Positions 17,759 through 26,919 of a DNA stretch of 64,000 bases are shown here, one piece after another. A program made the position numbers and the translations under genes. The notes under the pieces are model-generated. The model was not told the DNA's origin. It worked only from the letters and a program-made list of their open reading frames with translations, and ran no database searches. This DNA is from Sunxiuqinia sp963677175 (GTDB lineage: Bacteria; Bacteroidota; Bacteroidia; Bacteroidales; Prolixibacteraceae): the NCBI GenBank assembly GCA_963677175.2, contig CAXXES010000006.1, positions 62,001 to 126,000 of the forward strand, in the 5' to 3' direction. How positions within the stretch are numbered: position 1 is the stretch's first letter; each line of letters begins with the position of its first letter.

Positions 17759-18082
17759 ATGAATGGTGAAATTCGGAGTGCCGGATGGCCTGTTTACGGT
17801 ATCAATGATGAGATCCGGGATGCCGGACGGCCTGTTTACGGCATCAATGATGAAATCCGGGATACCGGATGGCGTGTTTACGGCATCAATGATGAAATCC
17901 GGGGTGCCGGATGGCCTGTATACGGCATCAATGATGAGATCCGGGATGCCGGATGGCCTGTATACGGCATCAATGATGAGATCCGGGGTGCCGGACGGCC
18001 TGTGTACGGCATCAATGATAAAATCCGGGATGCCGGAGGGCCTGTATACGGCATCAATGGTGAGATCCGGGATGCCGGATGG
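17759..18082. repeat. 42-bp tandem repeat, about 7.7 copies
   Basis: Units start at 17759, 17801, 17843, 17885, 17927, 17969, 18011 and 18053 (the last has about 30 bp). There are no indels between units. Each unit holds two dyads: CATCA-A-TGATG, and TCCGG-N4-CCGGA, which extends to ATCCGG/CCGGAT in units with T at position 28. Substitutions recur at unit positions 12, 20, 28 and 36, that is, in all three codon phases, which argues against protein coding. There are no spacers, so it is not a CRISPR array. Confidence 0.92.
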
Positions 18083-18194
18083 AATTCTATATTCCGATAA
18101 ACATACAAACTCGCCGGGTATGTCAAACCGACTTTCCATGATCTCTCGAAAGCTGGCTACGGCTGGATCGGATCTGCCATCCGCCCAGCTTGCC

Positions 18195-18227
18195 AGTGAG
18201 GGCTTCACTCGAAGTGAAACCCTCACT
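18195..18227. repeat. 15-bp inverted repeat hairpin
   Basis: AGTGAGGGCTTCACT - CGA - AGTGAAACCCTCACT, one mismatch (a G-U pair if transcribed from the minus strand). No T-run follows on either strand, so it is not a standard terminator. Confidence 0.7.
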
Positions 18228-18313
18228 AAACCACCTACCTCGCTTATCCAGATCTGCCATCCAATCCTCAGCTAACGGTTGATTTGCAGCAACTACCAAT
18301 ACAACTTTAGCGC

Positions 18314-18346
18314 ACAAAAAAAGGAGCATGTTGCCATACTCCTTTT
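18314..18346 (-). terminator. Intrinsic terminator of the nucleotide-sugar operon
   Basis: On the minus strand, a 12-bp stem AAAAGGAGTATG / CATGCTCCTTTT (one U-G pair) closed by a GCAA tetraloop is followed by more T residues. It lies 20 nt after the stop of the DUF1080 gene. Confidence 0.85.
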
Positions 18347-18366
18347 CCTGTTTTATGCGAACGAGC

Positions 18367-19116
18367 TTATAACTCGCGAATCCAGATGTTTCGGAAGCTC
18401 ACCGGGTTTCCATGATCCTGAAGAATCAGTGGGCCGTCACCATGCGGTTTAACCGAATATTCCGGGATACCGATGTATTCCGTGGGGCCGCGCAGCTCAA
18501 CATTGTTCTGCACCAGCACGCCATTATGAATCACAGTCACACGAGGGGGCGTAAAGTACGTTCCGTCGGCCTTGAAGCGTGGAGCGGTATAAATGATATC
18601 GTAGGTTTGCCAAACGCCCGGCGCTTTGCAGGCATTCACCAACGGAGGATGTTGCTTGTATACGCTTCCGGCTTGCCCGTTGCGATACGTACGATTTTCG
18701 TAATTATCCAGCACCTGCACTTCGTAAATTCCTTGTAAAAAAACCCCGCTATTGCCACGTCCCTGGCTTTCGCCAACCACCTCTTCGGGCGAGCGCCACT
18801 CCAGGTGCAACTGGAAATCTTTAAACTCACGCTTGGTCTTGATGGTTCCGGTTCCGCTTTTCACGGTTGCCACTCCCTTGTCGAAGTTCCAGCCCGGCTC
18901 TCCGCCTTCACCATTGGTCCATTCATTATCAAAAGCCTTGTCAGCACCCAACAACACAATGGCATCCGATGGCGCGTCCATGGGGCTTTCGCCCGGGTCA
19001 ATCACACTTACTTCCGGATCCCAGACTTCGGTCATTTCAGGCACCATATCCGGGCGTTTCTGGGCAAAAACGCTCACACTCATGGCAACAAAGAGTACAA
19101 ATACTAACTTTCTCAT
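18367..19116 (-). CDS. Secreted DUF1080 (3-keto-disaccharide hydrolase-type) protein
   Basis: 249 residues with a signal peptide (1 to about 18, ending SVFAQ). The DUF1080 concanavalin-like fold spans about 50-247: residues such as FKDFQLHLEWRSP, GRGNSGVFLQGIYEVQVLDN and the closing PVSFRNIWIREL are characteristic. Members have been shown to bind or cleave glycans, including 3-keto-glucosides. The substrate here is unknown. It is the last gene of the minus-strand cluster, 25 nt after the phosphohexomutase, and it is followed by a strong terminator, so it may be co-transcribed with the sugar-nucleotide genes although it acts outside the cytoplasm. Confidence 0.85.
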   Translation of the reverse strand: MRKLVFVLFVAMSVSVFAQKRPDMVPEMTEVWDPEVSVIDPGESPMDAPSDAIVLLGADKAFDNEWTNGEGGEPGWNFDKGVATVKSGTGTIKTKREFKDFQLHLEWRSPEEVVGESQGRGNSGVFLQGIYEVQVLDNYENRTYRNGQAGSVYKQHPPLVNACKAPGVWQTYDIIYTAPRFKADGTYFTPPRVTVIHNGVLVQNNVELRGPTEYIGIPEYSVKPHGDGPLILQDHGNPVSFRNIWIREL

Positions 19117-19141
19117 GGTTCAATTCAATTTAGTTTGATAA

Positions 19142-20890
19142 TTATAGATTTAGTTCTTGCATAATCCCATCGATCTTTAGCTCAGCCAATCGCTCCACTT
19201 CGTCGAATTCCTCGCGGCTGTTTAGTTGTCCGGTGACTTCGAAATAGAATTTGATTTTTGGCTCGGTTCCTGACGGGCGAACTGAAATTTTGGTTCCGTC
19301 TTCAGTAAAAAACTGGAGCACATTCGACGTGATTTTCTGATTGATCTTCTTGCTTTCACCACTAAGCAAGTTTTTATCGGTTAAATCGGCGTAGTCTTTC
19401 ACCACTTTCAGGCGGCTGCCACCCAATGTCTTGGGAGGGTTGGTCCGGAAAGTCACCATCATTTGCTGAATTTCGTCGGCCCCAGTTTTCCCGGGACGCA
19501 CGATGTATTTCATTTTTTCTTTGGAATACCCATACTCCAGGTAAATATCTTTTAGCAGTTCGAACAAGGTCTTGCCCTGGTCTTTGGCCCAAGCTGTAAT
19601 TTCGGCCATTAAAGCACAGGATGACACCGCATCTTTGTCGCGTACAAAATCGGCTGGCATAAATCCAAAGCTTTCTTCGCCACCACCAATGTACTTTTTG
19701 GTTCCTTCATAATCGCGAATGACTTCGGCAATGTATTTAAAACCGGTATACACATCGAAATATTCAATTCCATTCTTTTGAGCAATCTCGGCTATTTTTT
19801 CGGTTGAAACGATTGTCTTTACGATGAATTCATTGCCTTTCAACTGACCATTTTCCTTCATTTTTGTCACAATATAATAAATGAACAGCAAGGCCGTTTG
19901 ATTTCCGTTGATGATGAAAAACTCACCCGCGTCGTTTCTGACGGCTACGCCAATCCGGTCGGCATCCGGGTCGGAAGCCATCACCACATCGGCATCCACT
20001 TCATAGCCCTTTTTAATCGCCATTTCCATAGCAGCCGGTTCTTCAGGATTAGGTGAAACAACGGTTGGGAAATCGCCACTCACGACATCCTGCTCTGGCA
20101 CATTGAAAATATTATTGAAGCCAAAAGCCCGCAAAGCTGCCGGAATCATCTTCACTCCTGTTCCATGAATCGGGGTATAGACAATTTTCAGGTCTTTGTG
20201 GCGGGCCACCACATCGGGTGAAATGGAAACCGTTTTAACCTTCGCTAAAAATCTCTGATCAATCGCTTCACCAATGATTTCGATCAGCTTCCTGTTTCCT
20301 TCAAATTTGATGTCTTCGGCTTTAACTTTTTGAACCTCCTCAATAATATTCACATCGTGTGGCCCAACAATTTGCGAACCATCTTCCCAGTAGGCTTTGT
20401 AGCCATTGTATTCTTTGGGGTTGTGTGAGGCGGTAAGAATAATGCCGCTTTGGCAACCCAACTCGCGAATCACAAACGACATTTCGGGCGTTGGACGCAA
20501 ATCTTCAAACAAATAAACTTTGATTCCGTTGGCAGCAAAGATCTCGGCACTCTTTTCGGAAAACAGGCGGCTGTTGTTCCGGCAGTCGTAGGCAATGGCT
20601 ACTTTTATCTGATCCAGATCAGTAAATACTTTATTCAGGTAGTTGCTCAACCCCTGGGTTGCTGCACCTACCGTATAAATATTCATGCGGTTGGAGCCAA
20701 CGCCCATAATTCCACGCAATCCACCGGTTCCAAACTCCAGGTCACGATAAAATGAATCGATTAATGACGTTTTGTCTTCCTGCTCAAGTAAGCGTTTTAC
20801 CTCGTTGCGGGTTTCCTGATCGTAAACATCACTTAACCACGTTTTTGCTTTTTTTATAACTGCATCTAAAACTTCGCTATTTGCTGCCAT
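19142..20890 (-). CDS. Phosphoglucomutase/phosphomannomutase family phosphohexomutase
   Basis: 582 residues from ATG 20890, 5 nt after the rmlD stop; a longer frame would overlap rmlD. It interconverts hexose-1- and hexose-6-phosphates. All four family loops are present: active-site serine in TASHNPKEYNGYK (Ser155), metal loop DPDADRIG, sugar loop GGEESFGF, and phosphate loop RPSGTEPKIKFY. The length near 580 matches the bacterial PgcA-like phosphoglucomutase subfamily rather than ManB (about 450). Glucose-1-phosphate made here is the substrate of RmlA encoded upstream in the same operon, which fits the context well. Confidence 0.93.
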   Translation of the reverse strand: MAANSEVLDAVIKKAKTWLSDVYDQETRNEVKRLLEQEDKTSLIDSFYRDLEFGTGGLRGIMGVGSNRMNIYTVGAATQGLSNYLNKVFTDLDQIKVAIAYDCRNNSRLFSEKSAEIFAANGIKVYLFEDLRPTPEMSFVIRELGCQSGIILTASHNPKEYNGYKAYWEDGSQIVGPHDVNIIEEVQKVKAEDIKFEGNRKLIEIIGEAIDQRFLAKVKTVSISPDVVARHKDLKIVYTPIHGTGVKMIPAALRAFGFNNIFNVPEQDVVSGDFPTVVSPNPEEPAAMEMAIKKGYEVDADVVMASDPDADRIGVAVRNDAGEFFIINGNQTALLFIYYIVTKMKENGQLKGNEFIVKTIVSTEKIAEIAQKNGIEYFDVYTGFKYIAEVIRDYEGTKKYIGGGEESFGFMPADFVRDKDAVSSCALMAEITAWAKDQGKTLFELLKDIYLEYGYSKEKMKYIVRPGKTGADEIQQMMVTFRTNPPKTLGGSRLKVVKDYADLTDKNLLSGESKKINQKITSNVLQFFTEDGTKISVRPSGTEPKIKFYFEVTGQLNSREEFDEVERLAELKIDGIMQELNL

Positions 20891-20895
20891 ATCTT

Positions 20896-21768
20896 TTAAT
20901 TTTTTAATTCGGTAATACATTTTTTCAGGCTGTCGCGCCAGTATGGAATTTGAATACCAAAAATACGCTTAATTTTGGATTTATTCAGCACACTGTAAGG
21001 CGGACGGGCGGCTGGCGTGGGGTATTCGTCCGAAGAAATGGGATGAACCAGACAACTGATTCCATATAATTCGTGAATTTCCTTGGCAAAATCATACCAA
21101 CTGCAAACCCCCTCGTTGGAATAGTGATAAATACCCGGTTTCCAATCGCAGACCTGATTTTCGGTTTTTGAAATAATTGTTAAAATTGCTTCGGCCAAAT
21201 CGGCGGCATAGGTTGGCGTTCCCACCTGGTCGCAAACGACACGCAGTTCATCGCGATCTTCACCCAACTTCACCATGGTTTTCACAAAGTTTTTCCCAAA
21301 GCTGGAATACAACCACGAAGTTCGGATCACCATCGCCGTGGGTGCTTCTTTCAGCAAAGCAATTTCGCCATTCAGCTTGCTCTTTCCGTAAATAGACTCA
21401 GGATTGACCAAATCATTTTCGGTATATGGAAGAAACGAAGTTCCATCAAAGACATAATCGGTCGAAATGTGGATGACCCGGGCATGGATTGCACTTGCCA
21501 GCTTTCCAAGTTGTGCCGGCACTTTGGTATTGATCAAAGCCGCCATCTCAGGATCCTCTTCGGCAATATCCACGGCGGTGTATGCCGCACAATTAACGAC
21601 ATAGTCCGGTTGTTGCTGATCAAAAAACTGAGCGAGTGCCGCTTGATCGGTCAAATCCAGCTCACTGATGTCTGTCAACAAAAACTGGAAATCCTGAAAC
21701 CGATCAGCAAGTCGCCTGATTTCTGACCCTAACTGTCCATCTGCTCCTGTAACAAGAATTTTTGTCAT
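20896..21768 (-). CDS. rmlD: dTDP-4-dehydrorhamnose reductase
   Basis: 290 residues. It reduces dTDP-4-keto-L-rhamnose to dTDP-L-rhamnose with NAD(P)H. Seen: the nucleotide-binding start TKILVTGADGQLGSEI, the motif STDYVFDG, and YGKSK, the Y-x3-K catalytic pair. It starts 3 nt after the rmlC stop and ends 5 nt before the mutase start, so it is in a tight operon. Confidence 0.94.
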   Translation of the reverse strand: MTKILVTGADGQLGSEIRRLADRFQDFQFLLTDISELDLTDQAALAQFFDQQQPDYVVNCAAYTAVDIAEEDPEMAALINTKVPAQLGKLASAIHARVIHISTDYVFDGTSFLPYTENDLVNPESIYGKSKLNGEIALLKEAPTAMVIRTSWLYSSFGKNFVKTMVKLGEDRDELRVVCDQVGTPTYAADLAEAILTIISKTENQVCDWKPGIYHYSNEGVCSWYDFAKEIHELYGISCLVHPISSDEYPTPAARPPYSVLNKSKIKRIFGIQIPYWRDSLKKCITELKN

Positions 21769-21771
21769 AGC

Positions 21772-22320
21772 TTAAAAGTTGTATTCGGCCTCCCTAAACA
21801 AAGGATTTGCCTGATCTTTACCTGAAATTCGAGCTTCTTTTTCGTCCACTTTCCAGTCGATATTTAATTCCGGATCGTTGTAAACAATGCCCCGCTCTGA
21901 TTTTGGATCGTAATAAGCATCACATTTATACGCAAATACAGCGGTTTCACTCAGTACCGAAAATCCATGCGCAAACCCGCGCGGAATAAACAGCTGTATT
22001 TTATTTTCATCACTTAACTCAAGGCCGTACCACTGACCAAAAGTTGGCGAATCTTTTCGCAGATCAACGGCCACATCAAACACGGTTCCTTCAATCACCC
22101 GGACTAACTTAGCCTGGGCGTGTGGGTTCAACTGGTAATGCAATCCACGAATGACACCCCGTGTCGATTTGGATTCATTATCCTGTACAAAGGAAGTGGT
22201 TATCCCAGCCTCTGCCAGGTTTTTAGCGTTAAATGATTCTAAAAAATAGCCCCGATCATCTTGAAAAACCCGGGGTGTCAGGACCAACAATCCGGCGATT
22301 GGTGTTTTTGTAATTTCCAT
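21772..22320 (-). CDS. rmlC: dTDP-4-dehydrorhamnose 3,5-epimerase
   Basis: 182 residues from ATG 22320; the frame extends to a TTG six bases upstream, which I do not favour. It epimerises dTDP-4-keto-6-deoxyglucose at C3 and C5. The cupin signature is clear: FQDDRGYFLESF, FVQDNESKSTRGVIRGLHYQ (His in RGLHYQ), VFDVAVDLRKDSPTFGQW and FIPRGFAHGFSVLSE. It lies between rmlA and rmlD. Confidence 0.95.
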   Translation of the reverse strand: MEITKTPIAGLLVLTPRVFQDDRGYFLESFNAKNLAEAGITTSFVQDNESKSTRGVIRGLHYQLNPHAQAKLVRVIEGTVFDVAVDLRKDSPTFGQWYGLELSDENKIQLFIPRGFAHGFSVLSETAVFAYKCDAYYDPKSERGIVYNDPELNIDWKVDEKEARISGKDQANPLFREAEYNF

Positions 22321-22338
22321 GAACAACTAGAATTCAAA

Positions 22339-23220
<882 letters not shown>

Positions 23221-23222
23221 AT

Positions 23223-24179
23223 CTAATTTGCTTTTAATAATTCATCAAAATATGCAATTGTCTTTATCAAACCCTCCTCCAGCTGAATTTTGGGTTCCCA
23301 GCCATTCAGTTTTTCTTTGGCTAGCGAAATATCGGGTTTACGCTGAATCGGATCATCTTCGGGCAACGGCAAATAGGTAATTTTTGACCGGCTACCGGTA
23401 AGCGAAATGATCTTCTCAGCCAGTTCGAGCATCGTAAATTCATGTGGATTGCCAATGTTTACCGGCCCCAAAAAATCGTCCGGTGTTTGCATCAGACGTT
23501 TTAAGCCATCCACCAAGTCATCCACATATTGAAAACTCCGGCTTTGCATGCCATCGCCAAAAATGGTGATGTCTTTGTTTTGTAAGGACTGAACAATGAA
23601 GTTTGAAACCACCCGTCCATCATCCGGCTCCATTTTAGGCCCGTAAGTATTAAATATGCGGGCTATCTTAATAGCCACCTGGTTTTGCGCGTGGTAATTA
23701 ATAAATAACGATTCGGCGCATCGCTTTCCCTCGTCATAACACGAACGCACACCAATCGGATTGACATTGCCCCAGTAGCTTTCGGGCTGTGGATGAAGTT
23801 CGGGGTCGCCATACACTTCGCTGGTTGATGCCTGCAAAATCTTCGCCTTGACCCGTTTGGCCAACCCCAGCATATTGATGGAGCCCATAACCGAAGTTTT
23901 AATGGTCTTGATGGCATTGAACTGGTAATGAACCGGCGAAGCTGGACAAGCAAGGTTATAAATTTCATCCACCTCAATATAAAACGGCATAATCACATCG
24001 TGTCTCACCAACTCGAAATACGGGTTACTGAGCAGGTGAACCACTTTTTGCTTTGCCCCGGTGAAAAAATTATCCAGACAAATCACTTCATTTCCCTCGG
24101 CCAGCAATTGCTCGCAAAGATGTGACCCAATAAAACCGGCTCCTCCAGTTACTAAAATCCGTTTTTTTCGTGCGTCCAT
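23223..24179 (-). CDS. UDP-glucuronate decarboxylase (UDP-xylose synthase type)
   Basis: 318 residues, an extended short-chain dehydrogenase. It should convert UDP-glucuronate to UDP-xylose. Seen: GGAGFIGSHL (about 12-21), the family hallmark TSEVYGDPELHPQPESYWG (about 119-137) and the catalytic Y-x3-K in SCYDEGKR (Tyr148, Lys152), then ARIFNTYGPKM. The hallmark separates it from RmlB (dTDP-glucose 4,6-dehydratase), whose equivalent stretch differs. It is the first gene of the operon, so the operon mixes UDP-xylose and dTDP-rhamnose supply. The exact reaction is inferred from the family. Confidence 0.88.
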   Translation of the reverse strand: MDARKKRILVTGGAGFIGSHLCEQLLAEGNEVICLDNFFTGAKQKVVHLLSNPYFELVRHDVIMPFYIEVDEIYNLACPASPVHYQFNAIKTIKTSVMGSINMLGLAKRVKAKILQASTSEVYGDPELHPQPESYWGNVNPIGVRSCYDEGKRCAESLFINYHAQNQVAIKIARIFNTYGPKMEPDDGRVVSNFIVQSLQNKDITIFGDGMQSRSFQYVDDLVDGLKRLMQTPDDFLGPVNIGNPHEFTMLELAEKIISLTGSRSKITYLPLPEDDPIQRKPDISLAKEKLNGWEPKIQLEEGLIKTIAYFDELLKAN

Positions 24180-24516
24180 TTACATTTTAATTTTCTGATA
24201 TGTACCGAAAATCATCTTCCGGAATGATCCGATTAATGATCTCCAGAGCCGACCACCAGACTGCGGTACCGACAGGCTATCAAAAGTAGAAAATAATTCA
24301 ATCTTAACAATAAAAAACCGGCTGCAAAACTAAGCAGTTCATCGGATTGTTGTACGAAAAAAGACCAGATAATTCGAAAAAAAACGCACATCTCTCAAAT
24401 TCGGCTGAAAATCCCTAAAAAACCGCTGAAAACCTTTGATTTAAAGCATATAAATCCTAATTTTGCCGCGCATTTAACAAATATAAAGTCTAACTTATTA
24501 ATTAATTGATTATTAC
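24180..24516. other. Intergenic region between the sugar operon and rpsA
   Basis: 337 bases between divergent genes. The rpsA promoter lies at 24435-24465. I see no gene, riboswitch or strong hairpin in the rest. Confidence 0.7.
24435..24465 (+). promoter_or_regulatory. rpsA promoter (Bacteroidota -33/-7)
   Basis: TTTG (24435-24438), 19-nt spacer, TAATTTTG (24458-24465): a full match to the Bacteroidota housekeeping promoter. It predicts a 5' leader of roughly 45 nt before the ATG at 24517. Confidence 0.75.
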
Positions 24517-26505
24517 ATGACAGAAGAAAAGAAAGAGAACCTTGAACAAAAGGAAGAGCTCGAACAACAAAATGTTGCAGACGAAACACAACAAGCTGAA
24601 GCTACAGCCGCTGTTGAAGAAACTGAAGAAGTAAAAGAAGAAGTTGAAGAAGTAGAGCCCGTTGCAGAAACAGAAGTTGCTGAACCGGCTACTGAAGAAA
24701 AAGAAGCAGAAAAAGCAGCTCCTGCTGCCGAATCGGAAGAATTTGACTGGGATGCACTGGAAGCCGACGACGAAGGTTTTGCAGGCAAAAAGAAAAAAGA
24801 ATTGGTTGATCTTTACGACAACACGCTGAACACGGTTCTGGAAAAAGAAGTACTGGAAGGTACCGTTATTTCAATGAACAAACGCGAAGTCGTTGTTGAT
24901 ATCGGTTACAAATCAGACGGTATTGTAAGCTTAAACGAATTCCGCTACAACCCCGAGTTGAAAGTGGGCGACCCGGTTGAAGTTTATGTGGAGAGTCTGG
25001 AAGACAAAAAAGGACAAATGATCCTGTCGCACAAAAAAGCACGTGCTGTCCGCTCTTGGGATCGTGTGAATGATGCGCTGGATAAAGACGAAATTATCAA
25101 AGGATACATTAAGTGCCGCACCAAAGGTGGTATGATTGTCGATGTATTCGGAATTGAAGCTTTCTTGCCAGGTTCTCAAATTGATGTGAAACCAATCCGC
25201 GACTACGATATGTACGTAGGCAAAAACATGGAATTCAAAGTGGTTAAAATCAACCAGGAATTCCGTAACGTGGTTGTTTCGCACAAAGCATTGATTGAAG
25301 CTGAGCTTGAACAGCAGAAAAAAGAAATTATCTCGAAACTGGAAAAAGGCCAGGTATTGGAAGGAACTGTTAAAAACGTCACTTCGTACGGTGTATTCAT
25401 CGACCTGGGTGGCGTTGACGGGTTGATTCACATTACTGACTTGAGCTGGGGACGAATTTCTCATCCGAACGAAATCGTTGAATTGGATCAAAAACTGAAC
25501 GTGGTAATCCTTGACTTCGATGATGACAAAAAACGGATTGCTCTTGGCTTGAAACAATTGACTCCTCACCCATGGGATAACTTGGATGACGAATTGAAAG
25601 TTGGCGACAGCATTAAAGGAAAAGTGGTTGTCATGGCTGACTACGGTGCCTTTGTTGAAATCGCTCCCGGAGTTGAAGGCTTGATCCACGTATCGGAAAT
25701 GAGCTGGTCACAGCACTTACGCAGCGCACAGGACTTCCTGAAAGTTGGCGACGAAGTAGAAGCTCAAATCCTGACTTTGGATCGCGATGAACGCAAAATG
25801 TCATTGGGTATCAAACAACTGAAAAAAGACCCATGGCAGGAAATCGACACCAAATTTGGTATCGGAACCAACCACAATGCTTCTGTTCGCAACTTCACCA
25901 ACTTTGGTGTATTTGTTGAAATTGAAGAAGGCGTTGACGGCTTAATCCACATTTCGGACCTGAGCTGGACCAAAAAGATCAAACACCCATCTGAGTTTAC
26001 TTCAATTGGTGCAGAAATCGAAGTGGTTGTATTGGACATAGACAAAGACAACCGTCGTTTGAGCCTTGGGCACAAACAATTGGAAGAAAACCCATGGGAT
26101 GTATTTGAAACAATTTTCTCTGTTGATTCAATCCACGAAGGAACCATTATTGAATTATTCGACAAAGGTGCTACCATCACTCTTCCCTACGGTGTTGAAG
26201 GATTTGCAACTCCACGCCACCTGGTAAAAGAAGATGGTTCAAAAGCCAGCCTCGAAGAAAAACTGGATTTCAAAGTCATTGAATTCTCAAAAGCTGCCAA
26301 ACGCATCATTCTTTCTCACTCACGTGTATTCGAAGATGAGAAAAAAGGTGAAGACACAGCCAAAAAGAAAGCTCAAAGCAAGCAAACTGCTAAAGCAATG
26401 AAAGCAGTGAAAGAAAACAACCAGGAAAAAACAACCTTGGGCGACATCAGCGAGCTGGCTGCTTTAAAATCTCAAATGGAAGCTGAAGAGAACAAAGAAA
26501 AATAG
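24517..26505 (+). CDS. rpsA: 30S ribosomal protein S1
   Basis: 662 residues. It binds mRNA on the small subunit and helps start translation. Six S1 (OB-fold) repeats are visible from about residue 110 to 600; the clearest show GVFIDLGGVDGLIHITDLSW, GAFVEIAPGVEGLIHVSEMSW and GVFVEIEEGVDGLIHISDLSW at about 88-residue intervals. The N-terminal extension (about 1-85) is very acidic and Glu-rich, and the C-terminal 55 residues are Lys-rich and unstructured. Both are usual in Bacteroidota, where S1 matters because few mRNAs have Shine-Dalgarno sites. It has its own promoter. Confidence 0.95.
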   Translation: MTEEKKENLEQKEELEQQNVADETQQAEATAAVEETEEVKEEVEEVEPVAETEVAEPATEEKEAEKAAPAAESEEFDWDALEADDEGFAGKKKKELVDLYDNTLNTVLEKEVLEGTVISMNKREVVVDIGYKSDGIVSLNEFRYNPELKVGDPVEVYVESLEDKKGQMILSHKKARAVRSWDRVNDALDKDEIIKGYIKCRTKGGMIVDVFGIEAFLPGSQIDVKPIRDYDMYVGKNMEFKVVKINQEFRNVVVSHKALIEAELEQQKKEIISKLEKGQVLEGTVKNVTSYGVFIDLGGVDGLIHITDLSWGRISHPNEIVELDQKLNVVILDFDDDKKRIALGLKQLTPHPWDNLDDELKVGDSIKGKVVVMADYGAFVEIAPGVEGLIHVSEMSWSQHLRSAQDFLKVGDEVEAQILTLDRDERKMSLGIKQLKKDPWQEIDTKFGIGTNHNASVRNFTNFGVFVEIEEGVDGLIHISDLSWTKKIKHPSEFTSIGAEIEVVVLDIDKDNRRLSLGHKQLEENPWDVFETIFSVDSIHEGTIIELFDKGATITLPYGVEGFATPRHLVKEDGSKASLEEKLDFKVIEFSKAAKRIILSHSRVFEDEKKGEDTAKKKAQSKQTAKAMKAVKENNQEKTTLGDISELAALKSQMEAEENKEK

Positions 26506-26552
26506 ACCGATCCCTATCAATCGTTTCAACATAAATTCGTAAATTTCGTTCC

Positions 26553-26906
26553 ATGGAATTTGAAATTACAAAAAAAGAAGATCACGTTGTAATCAAGATA
26601 CTTTCGAAGAAACTTGATACCAATAATGCTCCCGAATTGAAATCAGAGTTGGTTATTTTAGGCAATGGCGAGGTGAAAACCATCATATTGGATGTAAGCA
26701 ACTGTAATTACGTTGACTCATCTGGTTTAAGTGCCATTTTAGTTGCCAACCGGCTTTGCGAAGACTCAATCGGAACATTTATTCTTTGCGGTCTTCAACC
26801 CGATGTTGAACATCTGATACGCATTTCGATGCTTCATACCGTTTTGCTTATTACAAAAAACGTGGACGAAGCAGAGAAACTACTGGTAGAAAAGGGCAAC
26901 TTATAA
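26553..26906 (+). CDS. STAS-domain anti-sigma-factor antagonist-like protein
   Basis: 117 residues, a single STAS domain. The phospho-acceptor loop reads NYVDSSGLSAI, with Ser57 in the usual place, so the protein is probably switched by serine phosphorylation. No anti-sigma kinase or PP2C phosphatase is adjacent, and Bacteroidota lack a sigma-B system of the Bacillus type, so the partner is unknown. It sits 47 nt after rpsA and 13 nt before the RNase Z gene, probably in one transcript with the latter. Confidence 0.88.
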   Translation: MEFEITKKEDHVVIKILSKKLDTNNAPELKSELVILGNGEVKTIILDVSNCNYVDSSGLSAILVANRLCEDSIGTFILCGLQPDVEHLIRISMLHTVLLITKNVDEAEKLLVEKGNL

Positions 26907-26919
26907 CAGGATTTCCTGA

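Larger units (their letters stand above)
17503..18366. other. Repeat-rich intergenic region
   Basis: 864 bases with no supported gene. It holds: a pair of short hairpins at 17561-17612 (GGGCTAAAGCCC, and an imperfect CCCTGCCCT/AGGACAGGG stem); a 42-bp tandem array at 17759-18082; a 33-nt near-perfect inverted repeat at 18195-18227; a direct repeat GATCTGCCATCC at 18171 and 18251; and the terminator of the minus-strand operon at 18314-18346. Open frames through the 42-bp array exist on both strands in several frames only because 42 is a multiple of three. Confidence 0.8.

Noticed and set aside
17759..18082. CRISPR array
   Set aside because: Units are directly adjacent with no unique spacers, and no cas genes are present.
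17759..18275. Long open frames on both strands across the 42-bp repeat, looking like repetitive proteins
   Set aside because: They exist because the unit is a multiple of three and contains no stop in several frames; substitutions are not codon-phased and there is no start context or known domain.
23223..24179. rmlB (dTDP-glucose 4,6-dehydratase)
   Set aside because: The stretch TSEVYGDPELHPQPESYWG and overall length fit UDP-glucuronate decarboxylase, not RmlB.
24513..24788. Antisense Ser-rich open frame at the start of rpsA
   Set aside because: It is the complement of the Glu/Ala-rich N-terminus of ribosomal protein S1.
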